Of a stretch of 64,000 nucleotides of DNA, positions 9,299 through 18,235 are shown in pieces. The notes under the pieces are model-generated. The model searched no databases, was not told where the DNA came from, and saw only the letters and a program-made list of their open reading frames with translations. A program made the translations under genes and the position numbers. The stretch comes from Aphanothece saxicola GSE-SYN-MK-01-06B (lineage in GTDB: Bacteria; Cyanobacteriota; Cyanobacteriia; PCC-6307; Cyanobiaceae): the NCBI GenBank assembly GCA_019359745.1, contig JAHHGT010000005.1:284199-348198 (forward strand), read 5' to 3'. Every line of letters begins with the position of its first letter. The first letter of the stretch is position 1.

Positions 9299-10609
9299 AT
9301 GGGTTCCCTCCCCTCCTTTCCCTGGTTGCAACGCCGTCCCGGCGGCCCCTGGTGCCGCACCGCCCTCGGCCGGGACGCCTCGCTCCAGGAAGCGGTCAAC
9401 CAGGTGTTCGAGCAGCTCCGGGGCGCCCCCGAGGCCGACCTGGCCCTGGTGTTCGCCTCCGCCAGCTACGCCAGCGACCTGCCCCGCCTGCTGCCCCTGC
9501 TGCAGCAGAAGCTCAGCGCCGCCCACTGGCTGGGCTGCGTCGGCGGCGGCGTGGTGGGCACAGATCCGGCCGGCGCCCCCCATGAGATCGAGAACCAGCC
9601 AGCCCTGGCGGTCACCCTGCTGCGGCTCCCCGGCGCCAGCCTGCGCCCCTTCGCGATCGACACCACCTCCCTGCCCGACCTCGATGGCCCGGCCGAGCCC
9701 TGGCGCGAGCGGGTGGGGGCCGAGCTGGAGGAGGGCCAGTCGATGCTGCTGCTGCTGGATCCCACCGGCACCGCCATCAACGACCTGATCAGCGGCCTGG
9801 ATTACGCCTACCCGAACACCACCAAGGTGGGCGGCATCGCCGGCCCCCACAGCGCCGCCCACGGCTCGCTGCTCTTCGGCAGCGGCGACAGCGACCCCGC
9901 CGACACCGTCCGCACCGGTGCGGTGGGCTGCCTGATCAGCGGCTCCTGGCGGCTCGATCCGCTGGTGGCCCAGGGCTGCCGGCCGATCGGCCCGGTGCTG
10001 GAGGTGGAGCAGGCCCAGCGCAACGTGGTCATCGAGGTGAGCTGCGGCAGCACCCGCAACAGCCCCGTGGCGGCGCTGCAGACGATCCTCACCGACCTCA
10101 CACCGGCCGAGCGGGAGCAGGTCAAGCACTCCCTGTTCCTCGGTGTGGGACGCAGTGATTTCAGCCTTCCCAGCGCCGACCTCACCCCCGTGGCAGAGGC
10201 GCCCGGCTCCTTCCTGGTGCGCAACCTGATCGGCGTCGATCCCCGCAATGGCGCCGTGGCGGTGGGCGAACGCATGCGCGTCGGCCAGAAGGTGCAGTTC
10301 CAGCTCCGCGATGCCGAGGCCTCGCGCGATGAATCCCGCCAGCTGCTGGCCGGCCAGTCGCGGCGCCGCAGCGAGCCCCTGGCCGCCCTCCTGTTCGCCT
10401 GCCTGGGGCGCGGCGAAGGCCTCTACGGCGAAGTCGACGGCGACGTGAGCCTCTGCCGGGAGGTGTTCGGCACCGTGCCGATCGCCGGCCTGTTCTGCAA
10501 TGGCGAGATCGGCCCGGTGGGCGGCACCACCCACCTGCACGGCTACACCGCCAGCTGGGGATTCCTGGTGCCGAACGAGCCGCCCGGGGGCAGCGCCACA
10601 CCGCTCTGA
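9299..10609 (+). CDS. FIST N/C domain protein
   Basis: 436 residues. FIST domains are putative small-ligand (amino acid) sensory modules found alone or in signalling proteins. The N-terminal part has LALVFASASY and LGCVGGGVVGT; the C-terminal FIST_C part ends with GLFCNGEIGPVGG and LHGYTASWGFL, the usual closing motif. No kinase or output domain is attached. Its stop overlaps the trmB start (TGATG), so it is translationally coupled to trmB, an arrangement that says little about function. Confidence 0.8.
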   Translation: MGSLPSFPWLQRRPGGPWCRTALGRDASLQEAVNQVFEQLRGAPEADLALVFASASYASDLPRLLPLLQQKLSAAHWLGCVGGGVVGTDPAGAPHEIENQPALAVTLLRLPGASLRPFAIDTTSLPDLDGPAEPWRERVGAELEEGQSMLLLLDPTGTAINDLISGLDYAYPNTTKVGGIAGPHSAAHGSLLFGSGDSDPADTVRTGAVGCLISGSWRLDPLVAQGCRPIGPVLEVEQAQRNVVIEVSCGSTRNSPVAALQTILTDLTPAEREQVKHSLFLGVGRSDFSLPSADLTPVAEAPGSFLVRNLIGVDPRNGAVAVGERMRVGQKVQFQLRDAEASRDESRQLLAGQSRRRSEPLAALLFACLGRGEGLYGEVDGDVSLCREVFGTVPIAGLFCNGEIGPVGGTTHLHGYTASWGFLVPNEPPGGSATPL

Positions 10610-11325
10610 TGGTGCGTCAGCACGTCAATCCCCTCAGCCGGATCCACCAGCTGGCACGGCCCCTGCCGCCGCTGATCGAGCTGTTCGCCGATCCCTCCCT
10701 GCCCCTCCACCTCGACATCGGCTCCGCCCGGGGCCGTTTCCTGCTGGCCATGGCCCCCCTGGCGCCCGAGCGCAACCACCTGGGCCTGGAGATCCGCCGG
10801 ACCCTGGTGGAGGCCGCCGAGGACGACCGCCGCCGGGACGGGTTGCGCAACCTGCGCTTCCTCTACGGCAACGCCAACGTCAACCTGCCGGACTGGCTGG
10901 GGCTGCTTCCTGCCGGGCAGCTGGAGCTGGTCACCCTGCAGTTCCCCGACCCCTGGTTCAAACTGCGCCACCGCAAACGCCGGGTGCTGCAGCCCGCCCT
11001 GCTGCTGGCGATCGCCGCAGCCCTGGCCCCCGGCCGGTCCCTGTTCCTGCAGAGCGATGTGGAGGCCCTGATCGCCCCGATGCGGCAGCTGGTGGAGGCC
11101 AGCGGCGCCTTCGAGGCCGCCGGGCCCGAGGCGTGCGGCCCCGATCACAATCCCCTGCCGGTGGCCACCGAACGGGAAGGCCAGGTGCTGGCGGGGGGTC
11201 TGCCGGTGCACCGCAGCCTCTACCGCCGCAGCAGCGCCCCATTGCCGTCGCTGGCCGCGCTGGAAGCCCATCTGGAGCCCATCACCAGCGGCACCGATAA
11301 TCCCCTCGACGCTGAAGCGGATTGA
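10609..11325 (+). CDS. trmB: tRNA (guanine-N7)-methyltransferase
   Basis: 238 residues. TrmB makes m7G46 in the variable loop of tRNA using SAM. The SAM-binding motif LHLDIGSARGRFLLAMA and the family signature LQFPDPWFKLRHRKRR are present, and LGLEIR is the usual motif II. ATG 10609 overlaps the FIST stop, and the TGA at 11323-11325 overlaps the next ATG, so FIST, trmB, ictB and the kinase gene form a tightly coupled group. Confidence 0.92.
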   Translation: MVRQHVNPLSRIHQLARPLPPLIELFADPSLPLHLDIGSARGRFLLAMAPLAPERNHLGLEIRRTLVEAAEDDRRRDGLRNLRFLYGNANVNLPDWLGLLPAGQLELVTLQFPDPWFKLRHRKRRVLQPALLLAIAAALAPGRSLFLQSDVEALIAPMRQLVEASGAFEAAGPEACGPDHNPLPVATEREGQVLAGGLPVHRSLYRRSSAPLPSLAALEAHLEPITSGTDNPLDAEAD

Positions 11326-12641
11326 TGGTGCCTGCCCCAGCTCCCGTGCCCCTGCTGCTGCGCTGGCAGGGGCTGCTGGCGGGCCTCCCCGCCGGGCGGC
11401 TCGGCGCCCACCTGCCCCTGGTGGCGGGCTGGATCCTCTGCGCCCTGCTGGCCGGCCTGCCCCTGGTGACCCGGGCGGGCCTCAGCCTGCTGATCGCCGC
11501 CTCCGCCCTGCTCTGGGTGCTCTGGGCCCTGCGCACCCCGCCCGGCCGCCTCGGCACCATCAACATCTGGCTGCTGCTGGTGATCGCGGTGGCCGTGGTG
11601 GCCACCGGCTTCTCGCCCGTGCCCAAGGCCGCCCTGGTGGGGCTGTTCAAGCTGCTCAGCTATCTGAGCGTCTATGCCCTGATGCGCCAGCTGCTGGCCA
11701 CCGCCCCGGTGTGGTGGGACCGGCTGGTGGGCGCCCTGCTGGCCGGTGAACTGGTCACCAGCGTGATCGGCATCCGCCAGCTCTACGAAGCCCCCGGCGC
11801 CCTGGCCCGCTGGTCGGACAACAACTCGGTGGCCGAGGGCACGGTGCGCATCTACAGCACCCTGGAGAACCCCAACCTGCTGGGGGGTTACCTGCTGCCG
11901 ATCCTGCCCCTGGCCGTGGTGGCCCTGCTGCGCTGGCAGGGCCGGGGCCGGCGCCTGTTCGCCCTGGCCAGCCTGGTGCTGGGCCTGGTGGCCCTGGTGC
12001 TCACCTACAGCCGCGGCGCCTGGATGGGCATGGTGGCCTCCCTCGGCGTGTTGGCCCTGCTGCTGGTGCTGCGACAGACCCGCGACTGGCCGCCGTTGTG
12101 GCGGCGACTGTTCCCCCTGCTGCTCCTGGTCGGCGCCACCGTGGTGCTGGTGCTGCTGGTGACCCAGGTGGAGCCCCTGCGGGTGCGGGTGATGAGCCTG
12201 GTGGCGGGCCGGGAGGACAGCTCCAACAACTTCCGCATCAACGTCTGGACTTCGGCCCTGGCGATGATCCAGGACCGCCCCTGGATCGGCATCGGCCCCG
12301 GCAACAGCGCCTTCAACCTCATCTATCCGCTGTATCAGCAGCCCAAGTTCAACGCCCTCAGCGCCTATTCGATCCCCCTGGAGCTGCTGGTGGAGGCCGG
12401 CATTCCCGGGCTGCTGGCGGGGCTGGGTCTGCTGCTGAGCGCCGTGAAGGTGGGCCTGGGCCAGTGGCGCAGCAGCGCCCCCCTGGCCCTGCCGGGTCTG
12501 GCGGCGGTGGCGGTGTTCACCGGGCTGGGGGTGCAGGGCCTCACCGACACGATCTTCTTCCGGCCGGAGGTGCAGCTGATCGCCCTGTTCAGCCTGGCCA
12601 CCCTGGCCGCCGCCGCCCAGCCTGCGGACCCGCAGCTGTGA
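11325..12641 (+). CDS. ictB: IctB-type membrane protein (O-antigen ligase superfamily)
   Basis: 438 residues with about ten to twelve hydrophobic helices. Features such as LENPNLLGGYLLPI, LTYSRGAWMGM and GIGPGNSAFNLIYP place it in the Wzy/O-antigen-ligase superfamily, cyanobacterial IctB branch. IctB was first reported as involved in inorganic carbon accumulation; its exact activity is unsettled and a glycan polymerase or ligase role is the alternative. ATG 11325 overlaps the trmB stop (TGATG); a TTG one codon upstream is less likely. Confidence 0.85.
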   Translation: MVPAPAPVPLLLRWQGLLAGLPAGRLGAHLPLVAGWILCALLAGLPLVTRAGLSLLIAASALLWVLWALRTPPGRLGTINIWLLLVIAVAVVATGFSPVPKAALVGLFKLLSYLSVYALMRQLLATAPVWWDRLVGALLAGELVTSVIGIRQLYEAPGALARWSDNNSVAEGTVRIYSTLENPNLLGGYLLPILPLAVVALLRWQGRGRRLFALASLVLGLVALVLTYSRGAWMGMVASLGVLALLLVLRQTRDWPPLWRRLFPLLLLVGATVVLVLLVTQVEPLRVRVMSLVAGREDSSNNFRINVWTSALAMIQDRPWIGIGPGNSAFNLIYPLYQQPKFNALSAYSIPLELLVEAGIPGLLAGLGLLLSAVKVGLGQWRSSAPLALPGLAAVAVFTGLGVQGLTDTIFFRPEVQLIALFSLATLAAAAQPADPQL

Positions 12642-13624
12642 GGCTGATCGCCGGCTTCGACGCCGGTCAGACCCACACCAGCTGCCGCCTCGCCCTGGCC
12701 GGCGATGGCGTGACGCCCGCTCCGGGCCGGGTGCTCAGTGAGGGAGAGGGCCCCGGCGTCTGCCACCTGGCCGCCCCGGAGGGACCTGAACGCTTCGGGT
12801 CCGCGCTGCGGGAGAGCCTTGAGCGGGCCATGGCCGGCGTGAATGGCGGCAGCCCGGAAGCCGTGCTGGTGGCGGCCGCCGTGGGGGCCAGCGGCATTGA
12901 GCAGGGCTCACCGGTGCAAGCCCAGGGCCAGGCCCTGGCGGCGGACGTCCTGGGTCTGGCCCCGGAGCGGGTGCTGGTCACCGGCGATGAGCGCACCGCC
13001 CTGCGGGGGGCCTTCCCTGACGCAGCGGGCCTCGTGGTGATCAGCGGCACCGGCACCATCGCCGTCGGACGCGACGGCCAGGGACGCGAGCACCGCTGCG
13101 CCGGCTGGGGCTGGTTGCTGGATGGGGCCGGCTCAGCCATGGACATCGGCCGCGACGGGCTGGCCCTGAGCCTGCAGATGGCCGATGGCCGCCTCCCCGA
13201 CGCCCCCCTGCGACGGGCCCTCTGGCAGGCCCTGGAGCTGGACCCGGACGATCCGGGTGCACCGCAGCGGCTCAAGGCGCTGGTGGTGGCGGGCAGTTTC
13301 GGACCCGCCGGCTTTGCCCGACTGGCGCCGGTGGTGGATCAGCAAGCCGGTGCAGGCGAAGCGGGGGCCATCGCGGTGATGGAGCGCAACGCTGTCGCCC
13401 TGGCGGCCATGGCGGCGGGGGTGGCCAGGGGCCTGGATCTGATGGGGCCGGCGGTGTGCCCGATGGGCGGGGCGCTGAGCCATCTGGAGCAACTGCGCCG
13501 CCCCTTCAGTCGGAGCCTGGAGATGGCGCTTCCTGGCAGCCGCCTGGTGACGGCCACCGGTGATGCCTGCCAGGGGGCCCTGGCGATGGCGGCCGCCCTG
13601 CAGGCGGGGCCTCAGCCGGCCTGA
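12638..13624 (+). CDS. BadF/BadG/BcrA/BcrD-type ATPase, GlcNAc-kinase-like
   Basis: 328 residues from GTG 12638, which overlaps the ictB stop by four bases (GTGA). The actin-like ATPase folds are marked by GFDAGQTHTSCRLA at the N-terminus, the phosphate-2 motif VVISGTGTIAVGRD, and WGWLLDGAGSAMDIGRDG, typical of N-acetylglucosamine kinases in this family. It probably phosphorylates an amino sugar recovered from cell-wall turnover. The last 13 bases overlap the convergent HupE gene. Confidence 0.8.
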   Translation: MRLIAGFDAGQTHTSCRLALAGDGVTPAPGRVLSEGEGPGVCHLAAPEGPERFGSALRESLERAMAGVNGGSPEAVLVAAAVGASGIEQGSPVQAQGQALAADVLGLAPERVLVTGDERTALRGAFPDAAGLVVISGTGTIAVGRDGQGREHRCAGWGWLLDGAGSAMDIGRDGLALSLQMADGRLPDAPLRRALWQALELDPDDPGAPQRLKALVVAGSFGPAGFARLAPVVDQQAGAGEAGAIAVMERNAVALAAMAAGVARGLDLMGPAVCPMGGALSHLEQLRRPFSRSLEMALPGSRLVTATGDACQGALAMAAALQAGPQPA

Positions 13625-14220
13625 ACGGCCAGGGGAACCAGGGCCAGGGCGCCGCCGAGCACGGCCAGCAGCAGGGCCAGACGGGCGGTCCAGACCAGGG
13701 GCAGGCGGCGCATCGCCAGGAACGAGCCACCGCCCACCAGCAGCGACGCCGCCAGGGCACCAGACCACCAGGCCAGGGCCGAGCCATCGACGGGGGCCTC
13801 GCCGCCGTGCAGCAGGGCGTGCAGGGCCACCGCACCGGCCACCAGGGTGCCGGCGAAGGCCAGACCGGGGCTGCGACCATCCCGATGGGAACGCAGGATC
13901 AGCAGGGCCACCGCCGAGATCGCCAGGGCGGCCAGCACCTCGGCGAAGGGCATGGCGAAGCCCATGGCGCCGGCCAGGCCCCCCAGCACCGCACCGGCCA
14001 GGCCCCAGAGCAGCAGCTGGGCGGACACGTAGGAGGCGGCCGCCCCGACACCGATCAGCAGCAGCAGGTGGTCGATGCCGGTGATGGGGTGGAGGAAGCC
14101 GTAACCGAGGCCGCCGTGGGCCAGGCCATGGGCCTGGGCCGGCTGGCCGATCAGCACGAAGCCGAGGGCGGCCGCGCCCCCCAGAAGGGTCCAGGAGCGG
14201 AGGCCGGAGAAGTGGGTCAT
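13612..14220 (-). CDS. HupE/UreJ-family transporter (probable cobalt), copy 1
   Basis: 202 residues from ATG 14220. A leader (MTHFSGLRSWTLL to PAQA) is followed by six hydrophobic spans; LHPITGIDHLLLLIGVG carries the HPxxGxDH metal-site motif of the HupE/UreJ family, and another histidine pair lies in LHALLHGG. Family members move nickel or cobalt. The gene is preceded by a cobalamin riboswitch on the same strand, so cobalt uptake repressed by B12 is the best inference. It overlaps the end of the BadF-like kinase gene tail to tail. Confidence 0.82.
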   Translation of the reverse strand: MTHFSGLRSWTLLGGAAALGFVLIGQPAQAHGLAHGGLGYGFLHPITGIDHLLLLIGVGAAASYVSAQLLLWGLAGAVLGGLAGAMGFAMPFAEVLAALAISAVALLILRSHRDGRSPGLAFAGTLVAGAVALHALLHGGEAPVDGSALAWWSGALAASLLVGGGSFLAMRRLPLVWTARLALLLAVLGGALALVPLAVQAG

Positions 14221-14261
14221 CGAGGGTCCCGGTCCGCGCCGGGGATGGAAGGAACGGTTCA

Positions 14262-14397
14262 CGGCGAGCGTTCTGGCTGAGGGTGACCCCATCACAGCTG
14301 CGGGACAGCGCCGGAATGACGACGGGGCGAACCCAGCCGTGCACCGGACTTTCCTCGTTTCCTCCCGGAGGTGAACCCCGGGAACCGTCCACCCATT
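14262..14397 (-). promoter_or_regulatory. Cobalamin riboswitch for the minus-strand HupE gene
   Basis: Read on the minus strand, the order is CGGTTCCCGG, a stem, then GAGGAAAGTCCGGTGC, then a variable arm, then the core GGCGCTGTCCCGCAGCTGTGA (near 14290-14310), and a tail CAGCCAGAACGCTC shared with the opposite riboswitch. GGAAnnnCGGTG and the CGC-TGTCCCGCAGCTGTGA core are the hallmark of the AdoCbl-class aptamer. It lies about 40 bases before the ATG at 14220, suiting control of translation initiation or of nearby termination. Boundaries are approximate. Confidence 0.85.
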
Positions 14398-14464
14398 GTG
14401 ACCGCAGCCGGTGACGTTGCCGCCCGATGACCGCAGCTTCTGACCAGGAAGGGGGGAGGATGGC

Positions 14465-14600
14465 GACCAGGAGGTTCCTCCCCTTCACGGGGAGGACGCA
14501 AGGAGGAAAGGCGGTGAGGGGTTGCCCGAGTCCGCCGCTGTCCCGCAGCTGTGATGGACACCAGGCTTCCCGGCCCGGCGTCCTCAGTCAGAACGCTCAC
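14465..14600 (+). promoter_or_regulatory. Cobalamin riboswitch for the plus-strand HupE gene
   Basis: Plus-strand order: GGAGGTTCCTCC with its stem, GGAGGAAAGGCGGTGAG near 14502-14519, then GTCCGCCGCTGTCCCGC and AGCTGTGATGG (14530-14557), then CAGTCAGAACGCTCAC. This is the same aptamer core as its divergent neighbour, which is only about 70 bases away. The downstream ATG is at 14645. The shared distal sequence TCAG-CAGAACGCTC suggests the two elements are recent duplicates. Confidence 0.85.
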
Positions 14601-14644
14601 CCCCACTCGACCCATTTCCCGCCGGCGAGGACCGGAGATTTTCC

Positions 14645-15268
14645 ATGAACCTGCCTTCTCTGGCTGAGCGACGCGGCGTCCGGCCCATCGCCCTCGCCGC
14701 CCTGGGCGCCCTGCCCCTGCTGCTGGCGGCCCCGGCCTCGGCGCACCACCTGATGGATCTCACCGGCATGAAGCCCGGTGTCCTCACCGGCCTGCTGAGC
14801 GGCCTGGCCCACCCGATCCTTGGCCCCGACCACCTGCTGTTCCTGCTGGCGATCGGCTTGGTGGGCATCGTCCAGCCCTTCCGCTGGGTGCTGGCCCTGC
14901 TGACCTGCGGGCTGGTGGGCAACGCCCTGGGGCTGGCCCTGCCGGGCTTCCCCTGGATCGAGCCCCTGGTGGCCCTGTCGGTGGCCCTCACCGGCCTGGT
15001 GCTGGCCCGCCGCCTGCCCCCGGCCGTGCTGGTGCCCGCCTTCCTGCTGCACGGCTACGCCCTCAGCGGCGCCGTCCTCGGCTGGGAGCCCACCCCGATC
15101 GCCTTTTATCTGGTGGGTCTGCTGGTGAGCCAGAGCCTGCTGCTGCTGGTGGCTCTCACGGCCGTCCGGCGCTGGCGCCAGAACGCTTCCAGCGGTGCGC
15201 TGAGCCTCACGGCCGGTCTGCTGATGGGCATCGGCCTGGCCTTCACCTGGTCGGCCCTGGTGGCCTGA
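14645..15268 (+). CDS. HupE/UreJ-family transporter (probable cobalt), copy 2
   Basis: 207 residues: a signal-like leader ending in PASAHH, then six hydrophobic spans. AHPILGPDHLLFLLAIG carries the HPxxGxDH motif, and the histidines exposed after the leader (AHHLMD) fit a metal-capture role. It differs clearly from the divergent copy except at the motif, so the two are old paralogues. The upstream cobalamin riboswitch points to cobalt, not nickel, as substrate (inference from regulation). Confidence 0.82.
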   Translation: MNLPSLAERRGVRPIALAALGALPLLLAAPASAHHLMDLTGMKPGVLTGLLSGLAHPILGPDHLLFLLAIGLVGIVQPFRWVLALLTCGLVGNALGLALPGFPWIEPLVALSVALTGLVLARRLPPAVLVPAFLLHGYALSGAVLGWEPTPIAFYLVGLLVSQSLLLLVALTAVRRWRQNASSGALSLTAGLLMGIGLAFTWSALVA

Positions 15269-15272
15269 GGGC

Positions 15273-16571
15273 TCAGGTACCCAGCAGGGCGGTGCACTCC
15301 AGCCGCTCCTGGCTGGCGGTCCGGCGGGAGGCGCGCAGCCGGATCGCCTCCGCCAGGTACTCGGCGTCCTCGGCCACCCCGCAGAAGCGGGCCGAACCCC
15401 AGGTGTGCAGCCAGGGCAGGCCCAACACGTAGAGACCCGGCACCTGGGTGATGCCCCGCTCGTGGGCCAGATGGCCGGCGCCATCGAACACCGGCACCTC
15501 CACCCAGCTGAAGTCAGGGTGGTAGCCCGTGCACCAGATCACCGCCGCCAGCGGCTCAGCCTCCAGATCGAGCGGCGCTGCTGCACCGGGCGGCGGCGTC
15601 CAGCAGGGGACGTAAGGGGACTCCTCCGGGGCACTGAGGCCCTGGGCGGCGATGTGGTCGTCGATGCTGCGGCAGATGCGGCTGTAGACGGCGTCGGCCC
15701 CGTCGAGGTTGGCGGCCAGGTCGCCGGCGAAGCTGATGCGGTCGTGGCCGAGGTCGGCCAGCCGGCCGTGCAGCACCATCCCCTCGAGGGCGCGGCGGCG
15801 CAGGTCGATCTCGCGGCCACCGTCGCGGCCGGTGAGGTAGTGGTTGGTCTTGCCCCGCACCGCCTTCGGATCGGCGTGCTGGTCGATCGGCATGGCGTAG
15901 TAGCCCATGCGATCGAGCCAGTCGACCACGTCGCGGCCGCGGTAGCGGCGCGGGGAGCGGGGGGCGCTGCCGACGCTCAGGTGCACCCGGCGGCCGGCCA
16001 GGAAGAGGTCCTCGGCGATCTGGCAGCCCGACTGGCCACTGCCCACCACCAGCACCGGGCCAGCAGGCAGCGACTCAGGGCTGCTGTAGTCACGGGCATC
16101 GATCTGCAGGATCCGCTCGGGCAGGCGGGCGGCAAAGGGGTGGCGCTTCGGGCGGTGGTAGCCGCCGGTGGCCAGCACCACCTGATCCGCCTCGATGTCA
16201 CCCTCGTCGGTGCTCAGGCGGAAGCCGGACCCACTCGCCTGCAGACGCCGCACCGCCACCCCCTCGCGCACGGGCACCTGGATGTGGTCGGCGAAGCGCT
16301 GGACATAGCGGACGATCTCCTCGCGGCCCATGAAGCCGTCGGGATCGTCGCCGTCATAGGGGAAATCGGGCAGGCGGCACTGCCAGTTGGGGGTGACCAG
16401 GCAGAAGGACTCCCAGCGCTGGCGCGCCCAGGCGTGGCCGATGCGGTGGCGCTCCAGCACCAGGGGACGCAGCCCCCGTTTCTGCAGGCAGTGGGCCACC
16501 GACAGGCCGGCCTGCCCGCCTCCCACCACCACCACCGGATGGCGCTGCAGCGCCTGCGTACCGCTTGCCAC
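15273..16571 (-). CDS. MSMEG_0569-family flavin-dependent oxidoreductase (Nit1 cluster)
   Basis: 432 residues from GTG 16571, chosen because AGAGAGG lies just upstream and the frame before it is not protein-like. [21 protein letters not shown] is the FAD site; [16 protein letters not shown] is the NADPH site of class B-type flavoprotein monooxygenases; [16 protein letters not shown] and [11 protein letters not shown] match the MSMEG_0569 branch found only with Nit1 nitrilase clusters. Its substrate is unknown. It is divergent from the other Nit1 genes across a 170-base promoter region. Confidence 0.85.
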   Translation of the reverse strand: MASGTQALQRHPVVVVGGGQAGLSVAHCLQKRGLRPLVLERHRIGHAWARQRWESFCLVTPNWQCRLPDFPYDGDDPDGFMGREEIVRYVQRFADHIQVPVREGVAVRRLQASGSGFRLSTDEGDIEADQVVLATGGYHRPKRHPFAARLPERILQIDARDYSSPESLPAGPVLVVGSGQSGCQIAEDLFLAGRRVHLSVGSAPRSPRRYRGRDVVDWLDRMGYYAMPIDQHADPKAVRGKTNHYLTGRDGGREIDLRRRALEGMVLHGRLADLGHDRISFAGDLAANLDGADAVYSRICRSIDDHIAAQGLSAPEESPYVPCWTPPPGAAAPLDLEAEPLAAVIWCTGYHPDFSWVEVPVFDGAGHLAHERGITQVPGLYVLGLPWLHTWGSARFCGVAEDAEYLAEAIRLRASRRTASQERLECTALLGT

Positions 16572-16628
16572 CGTGCCTCTCTGATCGTTGTCGGATGCCG
16601 ATGCTGGCCGCGTCGACGACGACGCCCT

Positions 16629-16642
16629 GTAACGAACAGCAC
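16629..16642. promoter_or_regulatory. Possible NtcA site
   Basis: GTA-N8-CAC (GTGCTGTTCGTTAC on the minus strand), one base off the NtcA consensus GTAN8TAC. It lies in the divergent promoter region of the Nit1 cluster, about 100 bases before the MSMEG_0572 start and 58 before the flavoprotein start. NtcA control is expected because the family is induced by nitrogen starvation, but a single near-match can occur by chance. Confidence 0.35.
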
Positions 16643-16741
16643 GGATTGCCCGGCGCCTTGATTCGGTGGCATCGGCGACACAGAACAAAAGTTCATCCGT
16701 GGCACGGTCCCCCATGCCGATTCCACCGACCGCGATTCCCC

Positions 16742-17224
16742 ATGCCCCAGGTCAGCCGTCCCGCCAACCAGACGGGCGATTTCCTCGTCGATTACGAGGA
16801 GAAGGTCTTCCCCGACGTCAAGGCCGAACCGGGTGAGAAGGCCCTGGTCACCTTCCACACCGTGGCCTTCGAGGGCTCCATCGGCCTGGTCAACCTGCTG
16901 CAGGCCAGCCGTCTGATCAACAAGGGCTTCGAGACCTCGATCCTGCTCTACGGCCCGGGCGTGACCCTGGGTCTGCAGCGGGGCTTTCCCAAGCTCGGTG
17001 ACGCCGCCTTCGACGGCCACCTCAACTTCGGCGCCCGCATCGAGAAGTTCATCGGTCAGGGCGGCAAGGTCTACGCCTGCCGCTTCGCCCTCCAGGCCCT
17101 CTACGGCCACGGCGAAGGCGCCCTGATCCCCGGGATCATCCCGGTCAACCCCCTCGACGTGCTCGACATCGTGCTGCTGCACCGCAAGGAAGGCGCCTTC
17201 ATCCTCGACACCTGGACGCTCTGA
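16742..17224 (+). CDS. MSMEG_0572/Sll0783-family nitrogen-starvation protein
   Basis: 160 residues from ATG 16742 ([14 protein letters not shown]). The sequence [19 protein letters not shown] and [19 protein letters not shown] matches the family of Synechocystis Sll0783, whose loss was reported to impair the nitrogen-starvation response and PHB accumulation. It resembles a DsrE-like fold. It abuts the nitrilase start with no gap (TGA-ATG), the usual first gene of the Nit1 operon. Confidence 0.88.
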   Translation: MPQVSRPANQTGDFLVDYEEKVFPDVKAEPGEKALVTFHTVAFEGSIGLVNLLQASRLINKGFETSILLYGPGVTLGLQRGFPKLGDAAFDGHLNFGARIEKFIGQGGKVYACRFALQALYGHGEGALIPGIIPVNPLDVLDIVLLHRKEGAFILDTWTL

Positions 17225-18235
17225 ATGCCCGCCACGGTCACCGTCGCCGCCGCCCAGATCCGTCCGGTGCTCTACAGCCTGGAGGGATCGGTGGCGCGGG
17301 TGGTCGCGGCCATGGAGGAGGCCGCCGCGGCCGGGGTGCAGCTGATCGTCTTCCCCGAGACGTTCCTGCCCTACTACCCCTACTTCTCCTTCGTGGAGCC
17401 GCCGGTGCTGATGGGGAAGTCGCATCTGAAGCTCTACGAGCAGGCGGTGACGGTGCCCTGCCCGGCCCTGGGCCGCATCGCCGCCGCCGCCCGCCAGCTC
17501 GGCCTGCACGTGCTGCTGGGCATCAACGAGCGCGACGGGGGCAGCCTCTACAACGCCCAGCTGCTGATCGATTCCGCCGGTGAGCTGGTGCTGAAGCGGC
17601 GCAAGCTCACGCCCACGTATCACGAGCGGATGGTGTGGGGCCAGGGGGACGGGGCCGGCCTGCAGGTGGTGCCCACCGCCCTCGGGCGCATCGGTGCCCT
17701 GGCCTGCTGGGAGCACTACAACCCCCTGGCCCGCTTCAGCCTGATGGCCCAGGGCGAGGAGATCCACTGCGCCCAGTTCCCCGGGTCGCTGGTGGGGCCG
17801 ATCTTCGCCGAACAGACCGCCGTCACCCTGCGCCACCACGCCCTCGAGGCCGGCTGTTTCGTGGTGTCCTCCACCGCCTGGCTGGAGCCGGAGGACATCG
17901 AGAGGATCAGCCCTGATCCGGTGCTGCAGAAGGCCTGCCAGGGGGGCTGCCACACGGCGGTGATCAGCCCGGAGGGCCGTTACCTGGCCGGGCCGCTGCC
18001 CGATGGCGAGGGGCTGGCCATCGCCGAACTTGACCTGACCCTGATCACCAAACGCAAACGCATGATGGACAGCGTCGGCCACTACAGCCGCCCGGACCTG
18101 CTGGGACTGCTGATCGACCGCAGCCCGGCGCGGCAGCTGCATGAGCGCCCCCCCGAGCCGGGGCTGAACGGTTTCACGGCCGCCGGCGAGACGGCTGCAG
18201 GCCTGCCGCTGCTGGAGGACCTGCACCATGGCTGA
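17225..18235 (+). CDS. Nit1-type nitrilase (Nit6803-like)
   Basis: 336 residues, carbon-nitrogen hydrolase superfamily. The catalytic triad is visible: Glu45 ([13 protein letters not shown]), Lys127 ([13 protein letters not shown]) and Cys161 ([11 protein letters not shown]). This subfamily hydrolyses nitriles to acids and ammonia in vitro; its natural substrate is unknown. The gene overlaps the next radical SAM gene by eight bases. Confidence 0.9.
   Translation: MPATVTVAAAQIRPVLYSLEGSVARVVAAMEEAAAAGVQLIVFPETFLPYYPYFSFVEPPVLMGKSHLKLYEQAVTVPCPALGRIAAAARQLGLHVLLGINERDGGSLYNAQLLIDSAGELVLKRRKLTPTYHERMVWGQGDGAGLQVVPTALGRIGALACWEHYNPLARFSLMAQGEEIHCAQFPGSLVGPIFAEQTAVTLRHHALEAGCFVVSSTAWLEPEDIERISPDPVLQKACQGGCHTAVISPEGRYLAGPLPDGEGLAIAELDLTLITKRKRMMDSVGHYSRPDLLGLLIDRSPARQLHERPPEPGLNGFTAAGETAAGLPLLEDLHHG

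Noticed and set aside
8621..10540. 639-codon minus-strand open frame spanning the FIST gene
   Set aside because: Only the last 205 codons (from GTG 9238) encode a recognisable protein. The rest is antisense to FIST, a common artefact in GC-rich DNA.
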